A DNA stretch of 45,142 nucleotides, from NCBI GenBank assembly GCA_003244145.1, contig QHBM01000042.1, forward strand, positions 4,884 to 50,025. The letters are read 5' to 3'. Shown here one piece after another: positions 24,080-33,521 of the stretch (its first letter is position 1; each line of letters begins with the position of its first letter). The notes under the pieces are model-generated. The model worked only from the letters and a program-made list of their open reading frames with translations, was not told the origin of the DNA and searched no databases. Position numbers and translations under genes: made by a program. The stretch comes from Chthoniobacterales bacterium. Its GTDB lineage: Bacteria > Verrucomicrobiota > Verrucomicrobiia > Chthoniobacterales > UBA10450.

Positions 24080-24963
24080 CGTAGCGGACGCGCGACCAGA
24101 ATTCCGGAGTCGGTGCGGTAGCGAGCGAGATAACTGGACAGGGTCGAATCGATCACGACATGACCATAGTTCCGCGGCGACGAGGCGTGCATGAAATGCA
24201 GAGAGCCGTCAGCCGCGCGGAGCGCCAGACCTACGTGCGAGGTGGAATACAAACTCCGGCCATCCCGCGAGATGATTCCGATAATGTCGCCGCTCCGCAA
24301 TTTTCCTTCGATCGAGGCGACGCGATTTTTTGGAATTTGGTAAAGCGGCCGGCTCGAGACGCGCGCTTCCATTTGCGCAAGCGGGCCGAGCAGCGATCGA
24401 TTCGCTGCCAAATAGCGGTAATGCCGCCAGCCCACCGTCATTTCCCGTGCGGAATGCGGCACGCCCACCCCGCCCAGGCTACGCGTGAGATCCTCGACCA
24501 GTCCGCGGCGATCGTTATCTGCCAGCCAGTCTTCAAGGTAATGCAGCCGCGATAGATATTCGCCGGTGCATTGGCCGCCGCGGTAACGGTCCAGCTCGAT
24601 GTAATGCAGGAGCTGGTCCGGCGTCCAATTCGTTTCGGGTTCATTAAGCATCCGCGCGAAGGCGAGCGCGATTTCATAGAACGTCCAGCAATCCATGCCG
24701 CTGAAATTTGCCGACGGCGCTTCCACCCGATTATCGATCTCGAGAGTGAACGATTTGTAACGCGTGCCCACGAGCCCGCGTCCAACCGCCGCCGTCCGTT
24801 CGCCGATCGGCAGCGATTTCCAATTCCCGGCCCGCGCGCTCTTGACGAGATTGTCAAACCGGTCCCGGCCTTTGAAAACCGTCCCGGAGGGCAGCCGGGA
24901 TTCCGCGTCCGCTATTCCGAGCGAGATGAAAAAAAGCGAGATAACTGCGATGGCCTTTTGCAT
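24076..24963 (-). CDS. DUF1460 protein (N-acetylmuramoyl-L-alanine amidase-like), exported
   Basis: 295 residues from the Met at 24963, chosen because a signal peptide follows (MQKAIAVISLFFISLGIADA); a longer open frame upstream would run into the rarA gene. The mature part is a DUF1460 / NlpC-P60-like fold: the candidate catalytic Cys92 is in GMDCWTFYEIAL, a His is in STSHVGLAL, and HASSPRNYGHVV follows. Characterised relatives are amidases of peptidoglycan or related bonds, so a periplasmic wall-remodelling role is likely. Divergent from rarA with about 50 bp between the starts. Confidence 0.88.
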   Translation of the reverse strand: MQKAIAVISLFFISLGIADAESRLPSGTVFKGRDRFDNLVKSARAGNWKSLPIGERTAAVGRGLVGTRYKSFTLEIDNRVEAPSANFSGMDCWTFYEIALAFARMLNEPETNWTPDQLLHYIELDRYRGGQCTGEYLSRLHYLEDWLADNDRRGLVEDLTRSLGGVGVPHSAREMTVGWRHYRYLAANRSLLGPLAQMEARVSSRPLYQIPKNRVASIEGKLRSGDIIGIISRDGRSLYSTSHVGLALRAADGSLHFMHASSPRNYGHVVIDSTLSSYLARYRTDSGILVARPLR

Positions 24964-25012
24964 GCGCGCGAATATAAGGTGCACTCGGATTTCCGCTCCG
25001 TATTTTTTGTCC

Positions 25013-26185
25013 GTGCAGGATCTGTTTGAGAGCGACGAAAAGCAGAAGGAGATGTCCGAGGATACGTCGGCTCCGCTCGCGGCCCGGATGCGCCCGCGCA
25101 CGCTCGATGAGTTTGTCGGCCAGCAACACATTCTCGCGCAGGGAAAATTATTGCGACGCGCCATCGAAGCGGACCGTTTGCCCTCAGTGATTTTCTCGGG
25201 CCCGCCCGGCACGGGCAAGACGACTCTCGCTTATGTCATCGCGGAGATGACGCATTCCACCTTCATCCGCCTGAGCGGCGTGGAGAGTAACGTCGCGGAA
25301 ATGCGACGCGTCATCGCCGCCGCCACCAACCGCCGCCGAACCTCCGGGAAAAAGACGATCGTGTTCGTCGATGAAATTCATCATTTCAACAAGGCGCAGC
25401 AGGACATCCTCCTGCCGGACGTCGAGAGCGGAAATCTGCGGCTCATCGGCGCCACCACTTACAATCCGTTTTTCTACGTCAACAGCGCTCTGGTCTCGCG
25501 TTCACAGGTTTTTCAACTGGAGCCGTTGCGGGTGGAGGACCTCGGGGAGTTGATCGACCGCGCGTTGATCGATGCCGAGCGCGGTCTCGGCAAGTATCGA
25601 GTGAAGATGGACGACGCTGCGAAACGGCATCTGGCCAAGATCAGTGACGGTGACGCGCGGAAATGTCTCAACGCGCTCGAGATTGGCGTGCTGACTACGC
25701 CGGCTGAGGCTGACGGGCTTATTCATTTCACCGTTGCTGTCGCCGAACAAAGCATCCAGCAGAAGGCCGTCGTTTACGATCGGGCCGGCGACGCCCATTA
25801 CGACACCATCAGCGCCTTCATCAAAAGCATGCGCGCGTCGGATGAGAAAGGCGCGATCTACTGGCTCGCGAAAATGTTGCACGCCGGCGAAGACTCCCGC
25901 TTCATCGCCCGCCGCATCGTGATTTTTGCGAGCGAAGACGTAGGGCTCGCCGATCCCGAGGCGTTGCCGCTGGCGATCGCCGCCCAGCACGCGGTCGAAT
26001 TCGTCGGAATGCCCGAGGCGCGCATTCCCCTCGCCCACGCCACCTCCTACATGTGTCGAGCGAAGAAAAACCGCGAAGCCTACGAAGCGCTAGGCGCAGC
26101 CACGGAAGAAATCGAATCCGAGCAGACCGAGCGGGTCCCGGAAAAACTGAAGAACAAACACTTCCCGGTCAATCCGGAGAAGTAG
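25013..26185 (+). CDS. rarA: Replication-associated recombination protein A (AAA+ ATPase)
   Basis: 390 residues from the GTG at 25013 (reads MQDLFESDEK, matching the usual DLF start); the ATG at 25052 is an alternative, and the longer frame from 24764 overlaps the divergent gene and is unlikely. RarA/MgsA acts at stalled replication forks, with homology to clamp loaders. Motifs are PLAARMRPRTLDEFVGQQHI, Walker A FSGPPGTGKTT, Walker B IVFVDEIHHF, sensor 1 LIGATTYNPFF and C-terminal ASEDVGLADPEALPLA. It overlaps the 3' end of the minus-strand GT-C gene by 17 bp. Confidence 0.95.
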   Translation: MQDLFESDEKQKEMSEDTSAPLAARMRPRTLDEFVGQQHILAQGKLLRRAIEADRLPSVIFSGPPGTGKTTLAYVIAEMTHSTFIRLSGVESNVAEMRRVIAAATNRRRTSGKKTIVFVDEIHHFNKAQQDILLPDVESGNLRLIGATTYNPFFYVNSALVSRSQVFQLEPLRVEDLGELIDRALIDAERGLGKYRVKMDDAAKRHLAKISDGDARKCLNALEIGVLTTPAEADGLIHFTVAVAEQSIQQKAVVYDRAGDAHYDTISAFIKSMRASDEKGAIYWLAKMLHAGEDSRFIARRIVIFASEDVGLADPEALPLAIAAQHAVEFVGMPEARIPLAHATSYMCRAKKNREAYEALGAATEEIESEQTERVPEKLKNKHFPVNPEK

Positions 26186-27437
26186 GAGTCGCCCCAATGC
26201 GGCGCGGCCAGAGTGGTTTGGCAATGAACCAGAAGCAGGCCACGGAAATGAGTGAGTAAACGAGCATCGTTTCATTTGACTGCGTTCGCTTGAGGAGCTC
26301 TGCCAGCCATGAGGGATATGCGCCGTACAGGCTGTAGATGTGCAAAAACTGAACGAGCAACAGAAGCTGGATCGCGACCTTGGTTACTAACGGGACAGGC
26401 TGCGCGAAAAGCAGCACAAGAAACACTGTGCCAAGAAACAGGTGGTTCTCGTGCGCGGAAGTCATCAGGAAGGGAACTACCACGGCCGCAAAACCAAATA
26501 TCTTCACGAAGCGACCCGAGACCGCAGTTTCCCTTTCCCCTTCTACTCGGCAAATGTGGAAACCGATCAAACCCAGAACCACGATTGCCGCAAAGTATTT
26601 TGCTGGCAGGTACGGCAAGACATGGATCCGATCGCTTACCATGTGAATTCCCTGGCCCGGTTTCCTAATTAGGTAGGCGACCGGATACCAAACATTGGTC
26701 ATTTGTGCCGTAAGCGCCGGCATGATGTTTGTGACGTTAAGGTAGGAGGCTGGCAGGATAGCGGCATGAGCAAGTCGCGGGCGCCGCAAAGCGTGGATAA
26801 ACCACCATTCATATCCCGCGAACAACAGCACCGAGCCGGCGAGCATCGCGAAAGGACGCGGATCGCGCTTCCGCAGATAATGGAACACTCCATAGGCAAA
26901 TGTGGCCACGATAAGAGCCAATGCCTGCGGCTTCATCAGGAAAGCCAAGGCCAACGGAAGGCCGGCCAATAGATAATCTTTGGTGGTTTCGCCGCGAAGT
27001 AACCAGACACAAAGCAGGATGCAGAACGCTATTTGGAAATCGATGTAACCTAACGAAAAGATTGTTAGGAACCATGGATGCAGCCAGTAGATCAAGGCGT
27101 ATAACGGATTTGATCCCTGTCGTCTCAGAAGCAGGACCAGAAGGCAAAACGAACCACAATCGCAAACGAGGTTCGGCCACTTGTAGATGGTAAAGAATTG
27201 CCACCCGGACCTAGCTACCGTCCATGCACAAGCTTCGAAAACCTGGTACTGCAAGGGAAAGTAGATGCCGTGATAAGATCTCGGGATACCTATCTCGAGA
27301 GCTCTCCTACCCCACTCAAAGTAGACATCCATGTCGAAGACGCCCATGTAGAAAAGCATCGGCCACCGAAGGGCCAATCCCACCACCCCCCCAGCCACGA
27401 GCAGGAGCCCGGTAACTTTTCGCATCCCGGTGGGCAT
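26169..27437 (-). CDS. Multi-spanning GT-C-type glycosyltransferase (predicted)
   Basis: 422 residues with about ten predicted membrane segments. The first luminal/periplasmic loop contains the acidic pattern YMGVFDMDVYFEWGRRALE, typical of polyprenyl-phosphate-sugar-dependent GT-C mannosyl- or arabinosyltransferases. Later stretches WLHPWFLTIFSLGYIDFQIA and FLMKPQALALIV fit the same class. The start at 27437 forms TAATG with the stop of the upstream GT2 gene; a Met 8 codons earlier (27461) overlaps it instead. It is the last gene of a three-gene operon; the donor is probably the product of a GT2 partner. Confidence 0.8.
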   Translation of the reverse strand: MPTGMRKVTGLLLVAGGVVGLALRWPMLFYMGVFDMDVYFEWGRRALEIGIPRSYHGIYFPLQYQVFEACAWTVARSGWQFFTIYKWPNLVCDCGSFCLLVLLLRRQGSNPLYALIYWLHPWFLTIFSLGYIDFQIAFCILLCVWLLRGETTKDYLLAGLPLALAFLMKPQALALIVATFAYGVFHYLRKRDPRPFAMLAGSVLLFAGYEWWFIHALRRPRLAHAAILPASYLNVTNIMPALTAQMTNVWYPVAYLIRKPGQGIHMVSDRIHVLPYLPAKYFAAIVVLGLIGFHICRVEGERETAVSGRFVKIFGFAAVVVPFLMTSAHENHLFLGTVFLVLLFAQPVPLVTKVAIQLLLLVQFLHIYSLYGAYPSWLAELLKRTQSNETMLVYSLISVACFWFIAKPLWPRRIGATPTSPD

Positions 27438-28168
27438 TATCGCAAAAGTGGCAATAACCAACGCTCCAGCCGAAAGCGCATGGCGATAATGAGCACGGTC
27501 ATTTGCGCGCCCAGGACGATGCTCTTGCCCAGATTTCCGGTAACTGAGCTGATGCCCGTCCGCTCCAAATAGTTAACCGGGATCTGGACGCATTTCAGTT
27601 TCAGGCGGAAGCCGCGCACCATCATCTCGGGGCCAAAGAAATTAGAGTTAACCCGGAAGGTCGGGAGGAGTTTCGCGAGCGCCTCACGCCGGATCATGCG
27701 GTAGGTGCAACCAACATCGGAGAGATAGCTGGTATTGAAGAGGACTTCCAGCAACTTGGCCACAAACCAGTTTCCCCATTTCAAAAGGAAACCCATGTTA
27801 GCGCGTTCCCAGATGAACATCCGGATCGTCCGCGAACCATAGATGATGTCCATGTCGTCCGCATAAGCCAGGAACTTGTGGAGATCGGTCGCGGCAAAGG
27901 TGGCATCGGGTTCGCAGACCACGATCAGATCGCCGCTCGCCTCGGCAAAGCCACGGCGAATCGCCGCGCCGTAGCCTTGCACCGGCTCGTGAATTTCACG
28001 GGCCGACGTTGGCCGAACCGCTTCGGACGTTCCTTCGATCGCGTTGTTATTGATGACTAAAATTTCATCCACCAATCTGAGCGCTTCAAAATCGCGGATA
28101 ACTTGTTGGATGGAATCCCTTTCCCGGTAAGTCGGCAGGATAACGCTGACTCTGCGGTCCTTATACAT
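27437..28168 (-). CDS. Family 2 glycosyltransferase (polyprenyl-phosphate sugar synthase-like)
   Basis: 243 residues from the Met at 28168 (MYKDRRVSVILPTYRERDSI). Motifs of the DPM1/GT2 group: DEILVINNNAIEGTSE, PVQGYGAAIRRGF, the acidic motif VCEPDATFAATD and SDVGCTYRMIRREAL. A hydrophobic C-terminal stretch (about 215-235) may anchor it. It probably makes a lipid-linked sugar. The start overlaps the methyltransferase stop and the stop overlaps the GT-C start, each by one base (TAATG), which indicates translational coupling. Confidence 0.88.
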   Translation of the reverse strand: MYKDRRVSVILPTYRERDSIQQVIRDFEALRLVDEILVINNNAIEGTSEAVRPTSAREIHEPVQGYGAAIRRGFAEASGDLIVVCEPDATFAATDLHKFLAYADDMDIIYGSRTIRMFIWERANMGFLLKWGNWFVAKLLEVLFNTSYLSDVGCTYRMIRREALAKLLPTFRVNSNFFGPEMMVRGFRLKLKCVQIPVNYLERTGISSVTGNLGKSIVLGAQMTVLIIAMRFRLERWLLPLLR

Positions 28169-28797
28169 TATCGCTGAGCTACGATTAACATTTGCCCGGC
28201 GCGAGGCCTCCAAGGCGAGGCGAGGTAAAGCTTCGTCAGAAGATAGGACTTAGGGAGATGCGACTTGAAGCTAAAGGGAAGGAAGCGTTTTTCCATTGAG
28301 AGGATGCGATACCCCCGCGAGAGCAGAAAATCGCGCAGACTCAGGTGCGAGAATGCTCTGACGTGGGTGAAGTCATCCCAATAACTGCGATAGCAATAGA
28401 AGTAGTTCGGTTGAATTACTATGATCTTCCCAGACGGCGTGAGTAAGTCATCGAAACGATCGAACAGGCTGGAACACTCCTGCGGGCTGAGATGCTCGAG
28501 CAAATTGCTGACCATGACGACATCGAGGGAACGAGACGGAAGGTCGATTGCGTGGTTCGTGGTAGCCTTGATGAAACGGACATCGGAAGCGCACCAGCGT
28601 GCGCCGTCGGGATTGGTATCGACCGCATACTTGGTACGCGCGTGGATCTGATTGATGAAATCGCAGTACCCGGCGCCGACATCCGCGACCACGCTGGTAG
28701 GCGCTACAAATTTCTGAAGGTACTCGCAGATCGCTTGCCACACCTGCTTCCTGTCCGGATGAGGTGTATATCGAGTCTCGAAATAGCTTGAATCCAT
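28168..28797 (-). CDS. Class I SAM-dependent methyltransferase
   Basis: 209 residues. Motif I SVVADVGAGYCDFINQI binds SAM, and DVVMVSNLLEHLSPQECSSLFDRFDDLL is the usual motif II/III region; GKIIVIQPNYFYCYRSYWDDFTH follows. The pattern is that of small-molecule or sugar/lipid methyltransferases of the type 11 group. As the first gene of the operon with two glycosyltransferases it probably modifies a sugar or lipid intermediate, but the substrate cannot be read. Divergent from the Lhr-type helicase gene. Confidence 0.88.
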   Translation of the reverse strand: MDSSYFETRYTPHPDRKQVWQAICEYLQKFVAPTSVVADVGAGYCDFINQIHARTKYAVDTNPDGARWCASDVRFIKATTNHAIDLPSRSLDVVMVSNLLEHLSPQECSSLFDRFDDLLTPSGKIIVIQPNYFYCYRSYWDDFTHVRAFSHLSLRDFLLSRGYRILSMEKRFLPFSFKSHLPKSYLLTKLYLASPWRPRAGQMLIVAQR

Positions 28798-28921
28798 AAG
28801 GCGTGCTGCGGACCGGCGGCGTCAAGAATAGCGGTTGGCGGCCACAACTCAAAACTTGATCGCAAGAGCAATCGCCAAATTGCCGTTAGCGCTTGCGCCG
28901 GCTTTTCGGGAACGTGCCGGC

Positions 28922-31510
28922 ATGCCATCGCAAATCGCGGCCACGCCGGCATCGCTCACCAAACGCTTGCATCCGCGGCTCGCGCGATGGTTTGCCGCCA
29001 CTTACCCGGCTTTCACTCATGCGCAGCTCCTCTGCGTCCCGGCGATCCTGGATCGGAAATCCATTTTGCTCACCTCGCCCACAGGCAGCGGCAAGACACT
29101 CGCCGGTTTTCTCGGCGTGTTCGATTTCCTGCTCCGAGAACTCGACGCGCGAACCCTGGGGCCGGCCGTGCAATGCATCTACGTCTCGCCCTTGCGGGCG
29201 CTCGCTTACGATATTGGGAAAAACCTGCGTGCGCCGATTGCCGGCATGGGTTTGGAGAAACAATTGCGGCTGCATTTGCGTACCGGCGATACTCCGGCCA
29301 ATGAGCGCGTAAAATTCCGGCAGCGTCCGGCGCATTTCCTGGTCACGACGCCCGAAAGTCTCGCCGTCATGCTCGCGCAGGAAAATTACGCGGCGCACCT
29401 GGCATCATGCCGGTTTGTGATTGTCGATGAACTTCACTCGTTTGCTGGGAACAAGCGCGGCGCCGATTTGACGCTTTCGCTCGAGCGTCTCGAAAGGCTG
29501 CGCGGAAATGGCGGTATTTGCCGGGTCGGTCTCTCCGCCACGGCCGCGCCACTCGACTTGCTCGCGAGATTTCTCGTTGGCGAGGAACGCGAATGCCGGA
29601 TCGCGGAAGCGCAGGTGGAGAAGAAATCCCTGGTGGAAGTTTTCTCTCCGATTCGCCGCAAGCCTTACCCACCCGCCGGCTACACCGGGGTCCGGCTCTA
29701 TGCGGAACTCGCGGAGCTCATCCGCACGCGTCAATCAGTCCTCGTCTTTACCAATGTCAGGTCCGCGGCCGAGCAAGTCGGTTTGCGGCTGCGAGAATTG
29801 CTACCAGATCTGGCGCCGCAGATCGAGATCCATCACGCTTCGCTCGATCGCAGCGTGCGACTTGAAGTGGAAGATCGCTTGAAGAACGGCGAACTCCGCG
29901 CCGTCGTTTGTTCGACGAGCCTGGAAATGGGGATCGACATCGGCGCGGTTGATCTCGTGGTGATGGTCGCGACGCCGAAAGGTGTTTCGCGCGCGATCCA
30001 ACGCATCGGACGCTCCGGCCATTCCCTCAATCGCAGCAGTCACGGCGTTCTCGTGGCAACAAACATCAACGATCTCGTGGAGGCGACCGTCACAGCGAAA
30101 CTCGTGCGGGAACGCGCGCTGGATCCGATCCGCATCCAGGAGAAACCCTACGACGTGGTGGCGCAGCACATCGTGGGATTGGCCGCGCTCGCTCCCATCG
30201 CTGTGGATGAAGCTTCTGCCCTCGTTCGCCGCGCCTACCCTTTTCGCGAACTTAGCCGCGCGGAGTTCGATCGCATTCTCCAATATCTCGAAGGCGGCGG
30301 CGCCTCCTTGGAAAAGCAATATGTCGGAGTTTTTGGGAAGATTCGGATCGAGGACGGAGTCATCTCCCTGGCTCACCCGCGGATCGCGCGCGAGTTCCTG
30401 GTCAATATCGGGACGATCCACTCCGAAGGTTTCATCGATGTGCTGCTGCGCCGGCGCCGCCTGGGTTCGGTCGAGGAAAATTTCATCAAACAACTCAAGA
30501 TCGGCGATTTGTTTGTGCTGGGCGGAAGGATCGTGCGGTTGATCGATACCGGCGTGCAGGAGGCTTACGTCGAACGCGCGGATGGCCACTTGCCGACCGT
30601 GCCGCGATGGAACGCCGCGAAGATGCCGCTGACGTCAGGACTTGCGCGTGCCGTTCGCCAGTTGCGGACGGAAATCGCAAAGCAGATGCGCCGCAATCGC
30701 GATGACGCCGCCATAGCCGACTGGCTCGTCGAGCATTACGAGATTTCGATCGCAAATGCGCAGGCGATCGTGGAGCTGTTTCGGGCGCAGCTAAGCATTT
30801 CCGACATCCCAGTCGGCCGGAAAATGTTGATCGAGCTTCATCGCGACGGAGACCGTGCCCATTATTTTTTTCATTCGCTCATCGGACGCAGTGCGAATGA
30901 CGCCTTGTCGCGGATCGTCGCACTTCGGGTCAAAAATCGGATTGGCGGAAACGCATTGGTAACGATCGACGATTACGGATTCCTGCTGACGCTGCGTCGA
31001 TATCAGGAACTCCCGCTGGCCGAGTTGCGAAAATGTTTCGAGCCCGCCAAGGCCGAAGGCGATCTCGCCGCCGCTCTGCTCGGATCGGAGTTGGTGAAGT
31101 GGCAATTTCGCGGGGTGGCGCAGACCGGCTTGATGGTGCCAAGAAATCTCCCGGGACGAAAGCGCCAGCAGAAACAACTGAGCTGGAGCGCCGAAGTATT
31201 GTTCCGGGTCCTGGAACAGCACGAGCCGGGGCATCCACTCCTGGTCGAAGCGTATCGCCAGGCGACGCATACTTTCTTGGATGCGGAGAATGCGTATCGA
31301 TTCCTGGAAGAAGTGCAGACGTTCGAGTGGAAGCTCCTGGAACTTCCGGTGGTTTCACCGTTCTCGTTTGCGATCTACGCGAGTGTGATCAAGGAAAACA
31401 TGATGCTGGAGGATCCGGCCAGCGCGATCGAGCGGATCTATCGCGAGATGTATGCCAAGGTGGAGGACGTGGCGCGCACCACCAGAAGCGGAACAGAAAA
31501 AGAAAAGTAG
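28922..31510 (+). CDS. Lhr-type DEAD/DEAH-box helicase
   Basis: 862 residues from the ATG at 28922; the frame is open from 28835, but the extension is not family-like. Superfamily 2 helicase of the Lhr group: Walker A TSPTGSGKT (Lys58), motif Ia YVSPLRALAYDI, motif II VDELHSFAG (Asp169-His172), motif III LSATAAPLD, motif V TSLEMGIDIGAVDLVV and motif VI QRIGRSGHS, followed by the Lhr winged-helix and core region and a shortened C-terminal domain. Lhr proteins unwind DNA and RNA-DNA hybrids and are linked to DNA repair. Length fits Lhr-core rather than long Lhr. Convergent with pilC. Confidence 0.93.
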   Translation: MPSQIAATPASLTKRLHPRLARWFAATYPAFTHAQLLCVPAILDRKSILLTSPTGSGKTLAGFLGVFDFLLRELDARTLGPAVQCIYVSPLRALAYDIGKNLRAPIAGMGLEKQLRLHLRTGDTPANERVKFRQRPAHFLVTTPESLAVMLAQENYAAHLASCRFVIVDELHSFAGNKRGADLTLSLERLERLRGNGGICRVGLSATAAPLDLLARFLVGEERECRIAEAQVEKKSLVEVFSPIRRKPYPPAGYTGVRLYAELAELIRTRQSVLVFTNVRSAAEQVGLRLRELLPDLAPQIEIHHASLDRSVRLEVEDRLKNGELRAVVCSTSLEMGIDIGAVDLVVMVATPKGVSRAIQRIGRSGHSLNRSSHGVLVATNINDLVEATVTAKLVRERALDPIRIQEKPYDVVAQHIVGLAALAPIAVDEASALVRRAYPFRELSRAEFDRILQYLEGGGASLEKQYVGVFGKIRIEDGVISLAHPRIAREFLVNIGTIHSEGFIDVLLRRRRLGSVEENFIKQLKIGDLFVLGGRIVRLIDTGVQEAYVERADGHLPTVPRWNAAKMPLTSGLARAVRQLRTEIAKQMRRNRDDAAIADWLVEHYEISIANAQAIVELFRAQLSISDIPVGRKMLIELHRDGDRAHYFFHSLIGRSANDALSRIVALRVKNRIGGNALVTIDDYGFLLTLRRYQELPLAELRKCFEPAKAEGDLAAALLGSELVKWQFRGVAQTGLMVPRNLPGRKRQQKQLSWSAEVLFRVLEQHEPGHPLLVEAYRQATHTFLDAENAYRFLEEVQTFEWKLLELPVVSPFSFAIYASVIKENMMLEDPASAIERIYREMYAKVEDVARTTRSGTEKEK

Positions 31511-31527
31511 AATCACCGGAAAAGGAA

Positions 31528-31555
31528 AAGGAGTGGACCTTGCGATCCACTCCTT
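31528..31555 (-). terminator. Putative terminator between lhr-type gene and pilC
   Basis: AAGGAGTGGA (31528-31537) and TCCACTCCTT (31546-31555) form a perfect 10-bp stem with an 8-base loop between two convergent genes. On the minus strand the stem is followed by CCTTTTCC, a T-rich stretch, which suits termination of the pilC transcript better than the plus strand, where no T-run follows. Confidence 0.55.
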
Positions 31556-31579
31556 CCCACACATGAGCGAGGCTTCTCC

Positions 31580-32803
31580 TTAGCTTTTGCTCTGCGAAAC
31601 TACTTCGTTCAGTTTGAAGATCGGCAGGAACATCGCGATGACGATGCCGCCGACGATCACACCGAGGAATACAATCAAAAGGGGTTCGATCAATGAGGTC
31701 AGGGCGTCCAGCATGGCCTCGATTTCTTCGTCCCAGAAGTCGGCCATCTTTTCGAGCATGGTATCGATCTTGCCGGTCGCTTCACCCGCGGCGACCATTC
31801 GCAGCATCATCGGTGGGAAGATCGGCTTCTTGGAAAGCGCGATGGAAAGATTGTCGCCTTTTTCCACGTCTTCGCTCACGCCTCTGATGCTCGTTTCGAT
31901 CACGTGATTGCCGGAAGCACCACCGACGATGTCGAGCACCTCCAGAATCGGCACGCCACTGCGGATGAGCTGGGCGAACGTGCGCGAAAAGCGCGACATG
32001 CAAATCTTATGCAGAAGCGGCCCAAAGACGGGCAGCTTCAATTTCCATTTATCCGCGAATTTCTTGCCGCCAGAGGAACGAAGAAAAAAACGCAGGCCAA
32101 AAAAGATGCTGCCGGCGCCGAGTATGAGGAAATACCATTCGCCGCGCATGAAATCGCTCAAGTCGATCAGGAATTGAGTGGGTGCGGGCAACTTCGAGCC
32201 GAAGTCCTTGAAGATTTCGCCGAAGATCGGCACCACTTTCACGATAAGAAACGTCGTGATCGCAAATGCGATGGAGATGACGATGACCGGATAGGTCATG
32301 GCGGATTTCACTTTCTTGCGCAGTCGCGCGCTCGCTTCGAGAAAGCCCGCGAGCCGGTCGAGAATCTCCGCGAGCAAACCGCCGTGCTCACCCGCTTTCA
32401 CCATGCTGACGAAAAGCCGATCGAAGACGCGCGGATGTTTCGCAATCGATTCGTTGAACGTTTCGCCGCCTTGGACGCGCGTAGTCACGTCACTGATAAT
32501 ATTGCGCAGGCTGCGCTGGCGCTTGGGGTCGCACTGGTCGTAGAGGGCCGTCAAGGCCTGGACCAGAGAAATACCGGCTTCGATCATGGTCGAAAGCTGC
32601 CGGGTAAAAAGAACCAGGTCAGTCTCTTTGACTGTCCAGGTTTTCTTGCGGGATTTGTTGGCGGCCGCCTTTGCCTGGAGGGAGAGGACCATCAATCCCC
32701 GGCTCATCAGGCTGGTTACCGCATTGTCTTCGTTAAGTGCGTCCTGGATCCCGGAAACTATCTTTCCGGAGGCGTCACGTGCTTGGTAGGAGAAGGTTAT
32801 CAT
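31580..32803 (-). CDS. pilC: Type II secretion / type IV pilus inner-membrane protein (PilC/GspF)
   Basis: 407 residues from the Met at 32803 (MITFSYQARDASGKIVSG), the usual start and length of PilC/GspF; the frame is open 50 codons upstream without family sequence. Two GspF domains (about 70-195 and 275-400) with the typical FTRQLSTMIEAGISLVQAL and GVPILEVLDIVG, and three membrane segments, the last in LTSLIEPLLIVFLGVIVGGIVIAMF. It is the platform protein of a pilus or type II secretion machine, working with a GspE/PilB ATPase. No pilus gene is adjacent. A TATAAT-like sequence lies 10 bp upstream of the start (32813-32818). Confidence 0.92.
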   Translation of the reverse strand: MITFSYQARDASGKIVSGIQDALNEDNAVTSLMSRGLMVLSLQAKAAANKSRKKTWTVKETDLVLFTRQLSTMIEAGISLVQALTALYDQCDPKRQRSLRNIISDVTTRVQGGETFNESIAKHPRVFDRLFVSMVKAGEHGGLLAEILDRLAGFLEASARLRKKVKSAMTYPVIVISIAFAITTFLIVKVVPIFGEIFKDFGSKLPAPTQFLIDLSDFMRGEWYFLILGAGSIFFGLRFFLRSSGGKKFADKWKLKLPVFGPLLHKICMSRFSRTFAQLIRSGVPILEVLDIVGGASGNHVIETSIRGVSEDVEKGDNLSIALSKKPIFPPMMLRMVAAGEATGKIDTMLEKMADFWDEEIEAMLDALTSLIEPLLIVFLGVIVGGIVIAMFLPIFKLNEVVSQSKS

Positions 32804-32894
32804 GTTATGGTAATTATACTCCGTATAGCATCTACGATGCCACCCGCCCGAATTGGCCTTAAACCGGTTCTTGAGAGAGGAGGTCGACCGGCCG

Positions 32895-33521
32895 ATGCTC
32901 CACCCGATGCGGGCCGCCCAGGAAATCCAACAAGTCGCTTCGGGACTTTTCATTTGGCAACTCTACGACCCCACGGTTAAGGCGGATCTTTTCGCGACCG
33001 GACTGGCCACGCCGGCTGGCATTTACCTGATCGATCCCGTTCCGCTGGAGCCGGAAGCGCTGGTTGAACTGGAATTACGCGGGAAGATGGCGGGGATCAT
33101 CGTGACAAACGCCAATCACGTCCGCTCGACGGGGGATTTCTCCCGTAGATTCGCTCTCTCCATTCACGCTCACCAGGCGGTGAAGGAGGCCTTGGATTTT
33201 CCCAAAATCGCAGCTCTTCGGGATGGCGAAGTTTTCTCATCCGGACTGACGGCGATTGCGATCGAGGGCGGGCCCGCAGGCGAAATGGCGCTGCATTACG
33301 ACGCAGACGGAGGAACGATGGTCGTGGGCGACGCGTTGATTAACTTCGAACCATATGGTTTCGCCTTGTTGCCGGCCAAATACTGTTCCGACTCAAAACT
33401 GATGCACCGATCCTTGGAGAAACTTCTCGCCTACCCCTTCGAACGAATGCTGTTTGCGCATGGCACGCCGATTCTCTCCGCGGCGCGACGACGGACCGAG
33501 GAACTCCTGGCGAACTCGTGA
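32895..33521 (+). CDS. MBL-fold-like protein lacking the canonical metal motif
   Basis: 208 residues from the Met at 32895 (MLHPMRAAQEIQQV). The overall pattern is that of a metallo-beta-lactamase fold (GLATPAGIYLIDP, then MVVGDALINFE and MLFAHGTPIL). The place of the HxHxDH zinc motif reads VTNANHVRSTGDF, with only one of the expected His. It may bind metal differently or be inactive. The stop overlaps the GTG start of ubiA (GTGA), so both are coupled; a joint role in quinone or prenyl-lipid metabolism is possible but unproven. Confidence 0.72.
   Translation: MLHPMRAAQEIQQVASGLFIWQLYDPTVKADLFATGLATPAGIYLIDPVPLEPEALVELELRGKMAGIIVTNANHVRSTGDFSRRFALSIHAHQAVKEALDFPKIAALRDGEVFSSGLTAIAIEGGPAGEMALHYDADGGTMVVGDALINFEPYGFALLPAKYCSDSKLMHRSLEKLLAYPFERMLFAHGTPILSAARRRTEELLANS

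Noticed and set aside
24964..25218. N-terminal extension of the DUF1460 frame
   Set aside because: It precedes a clear signal peptide and would overlap the rarA 5' end on the opposite strand.
31904..32980. 358-codon plus-strand frame
   Set aside because: Fully antisense to pilC; composition is that of a reverse-frame shadow.
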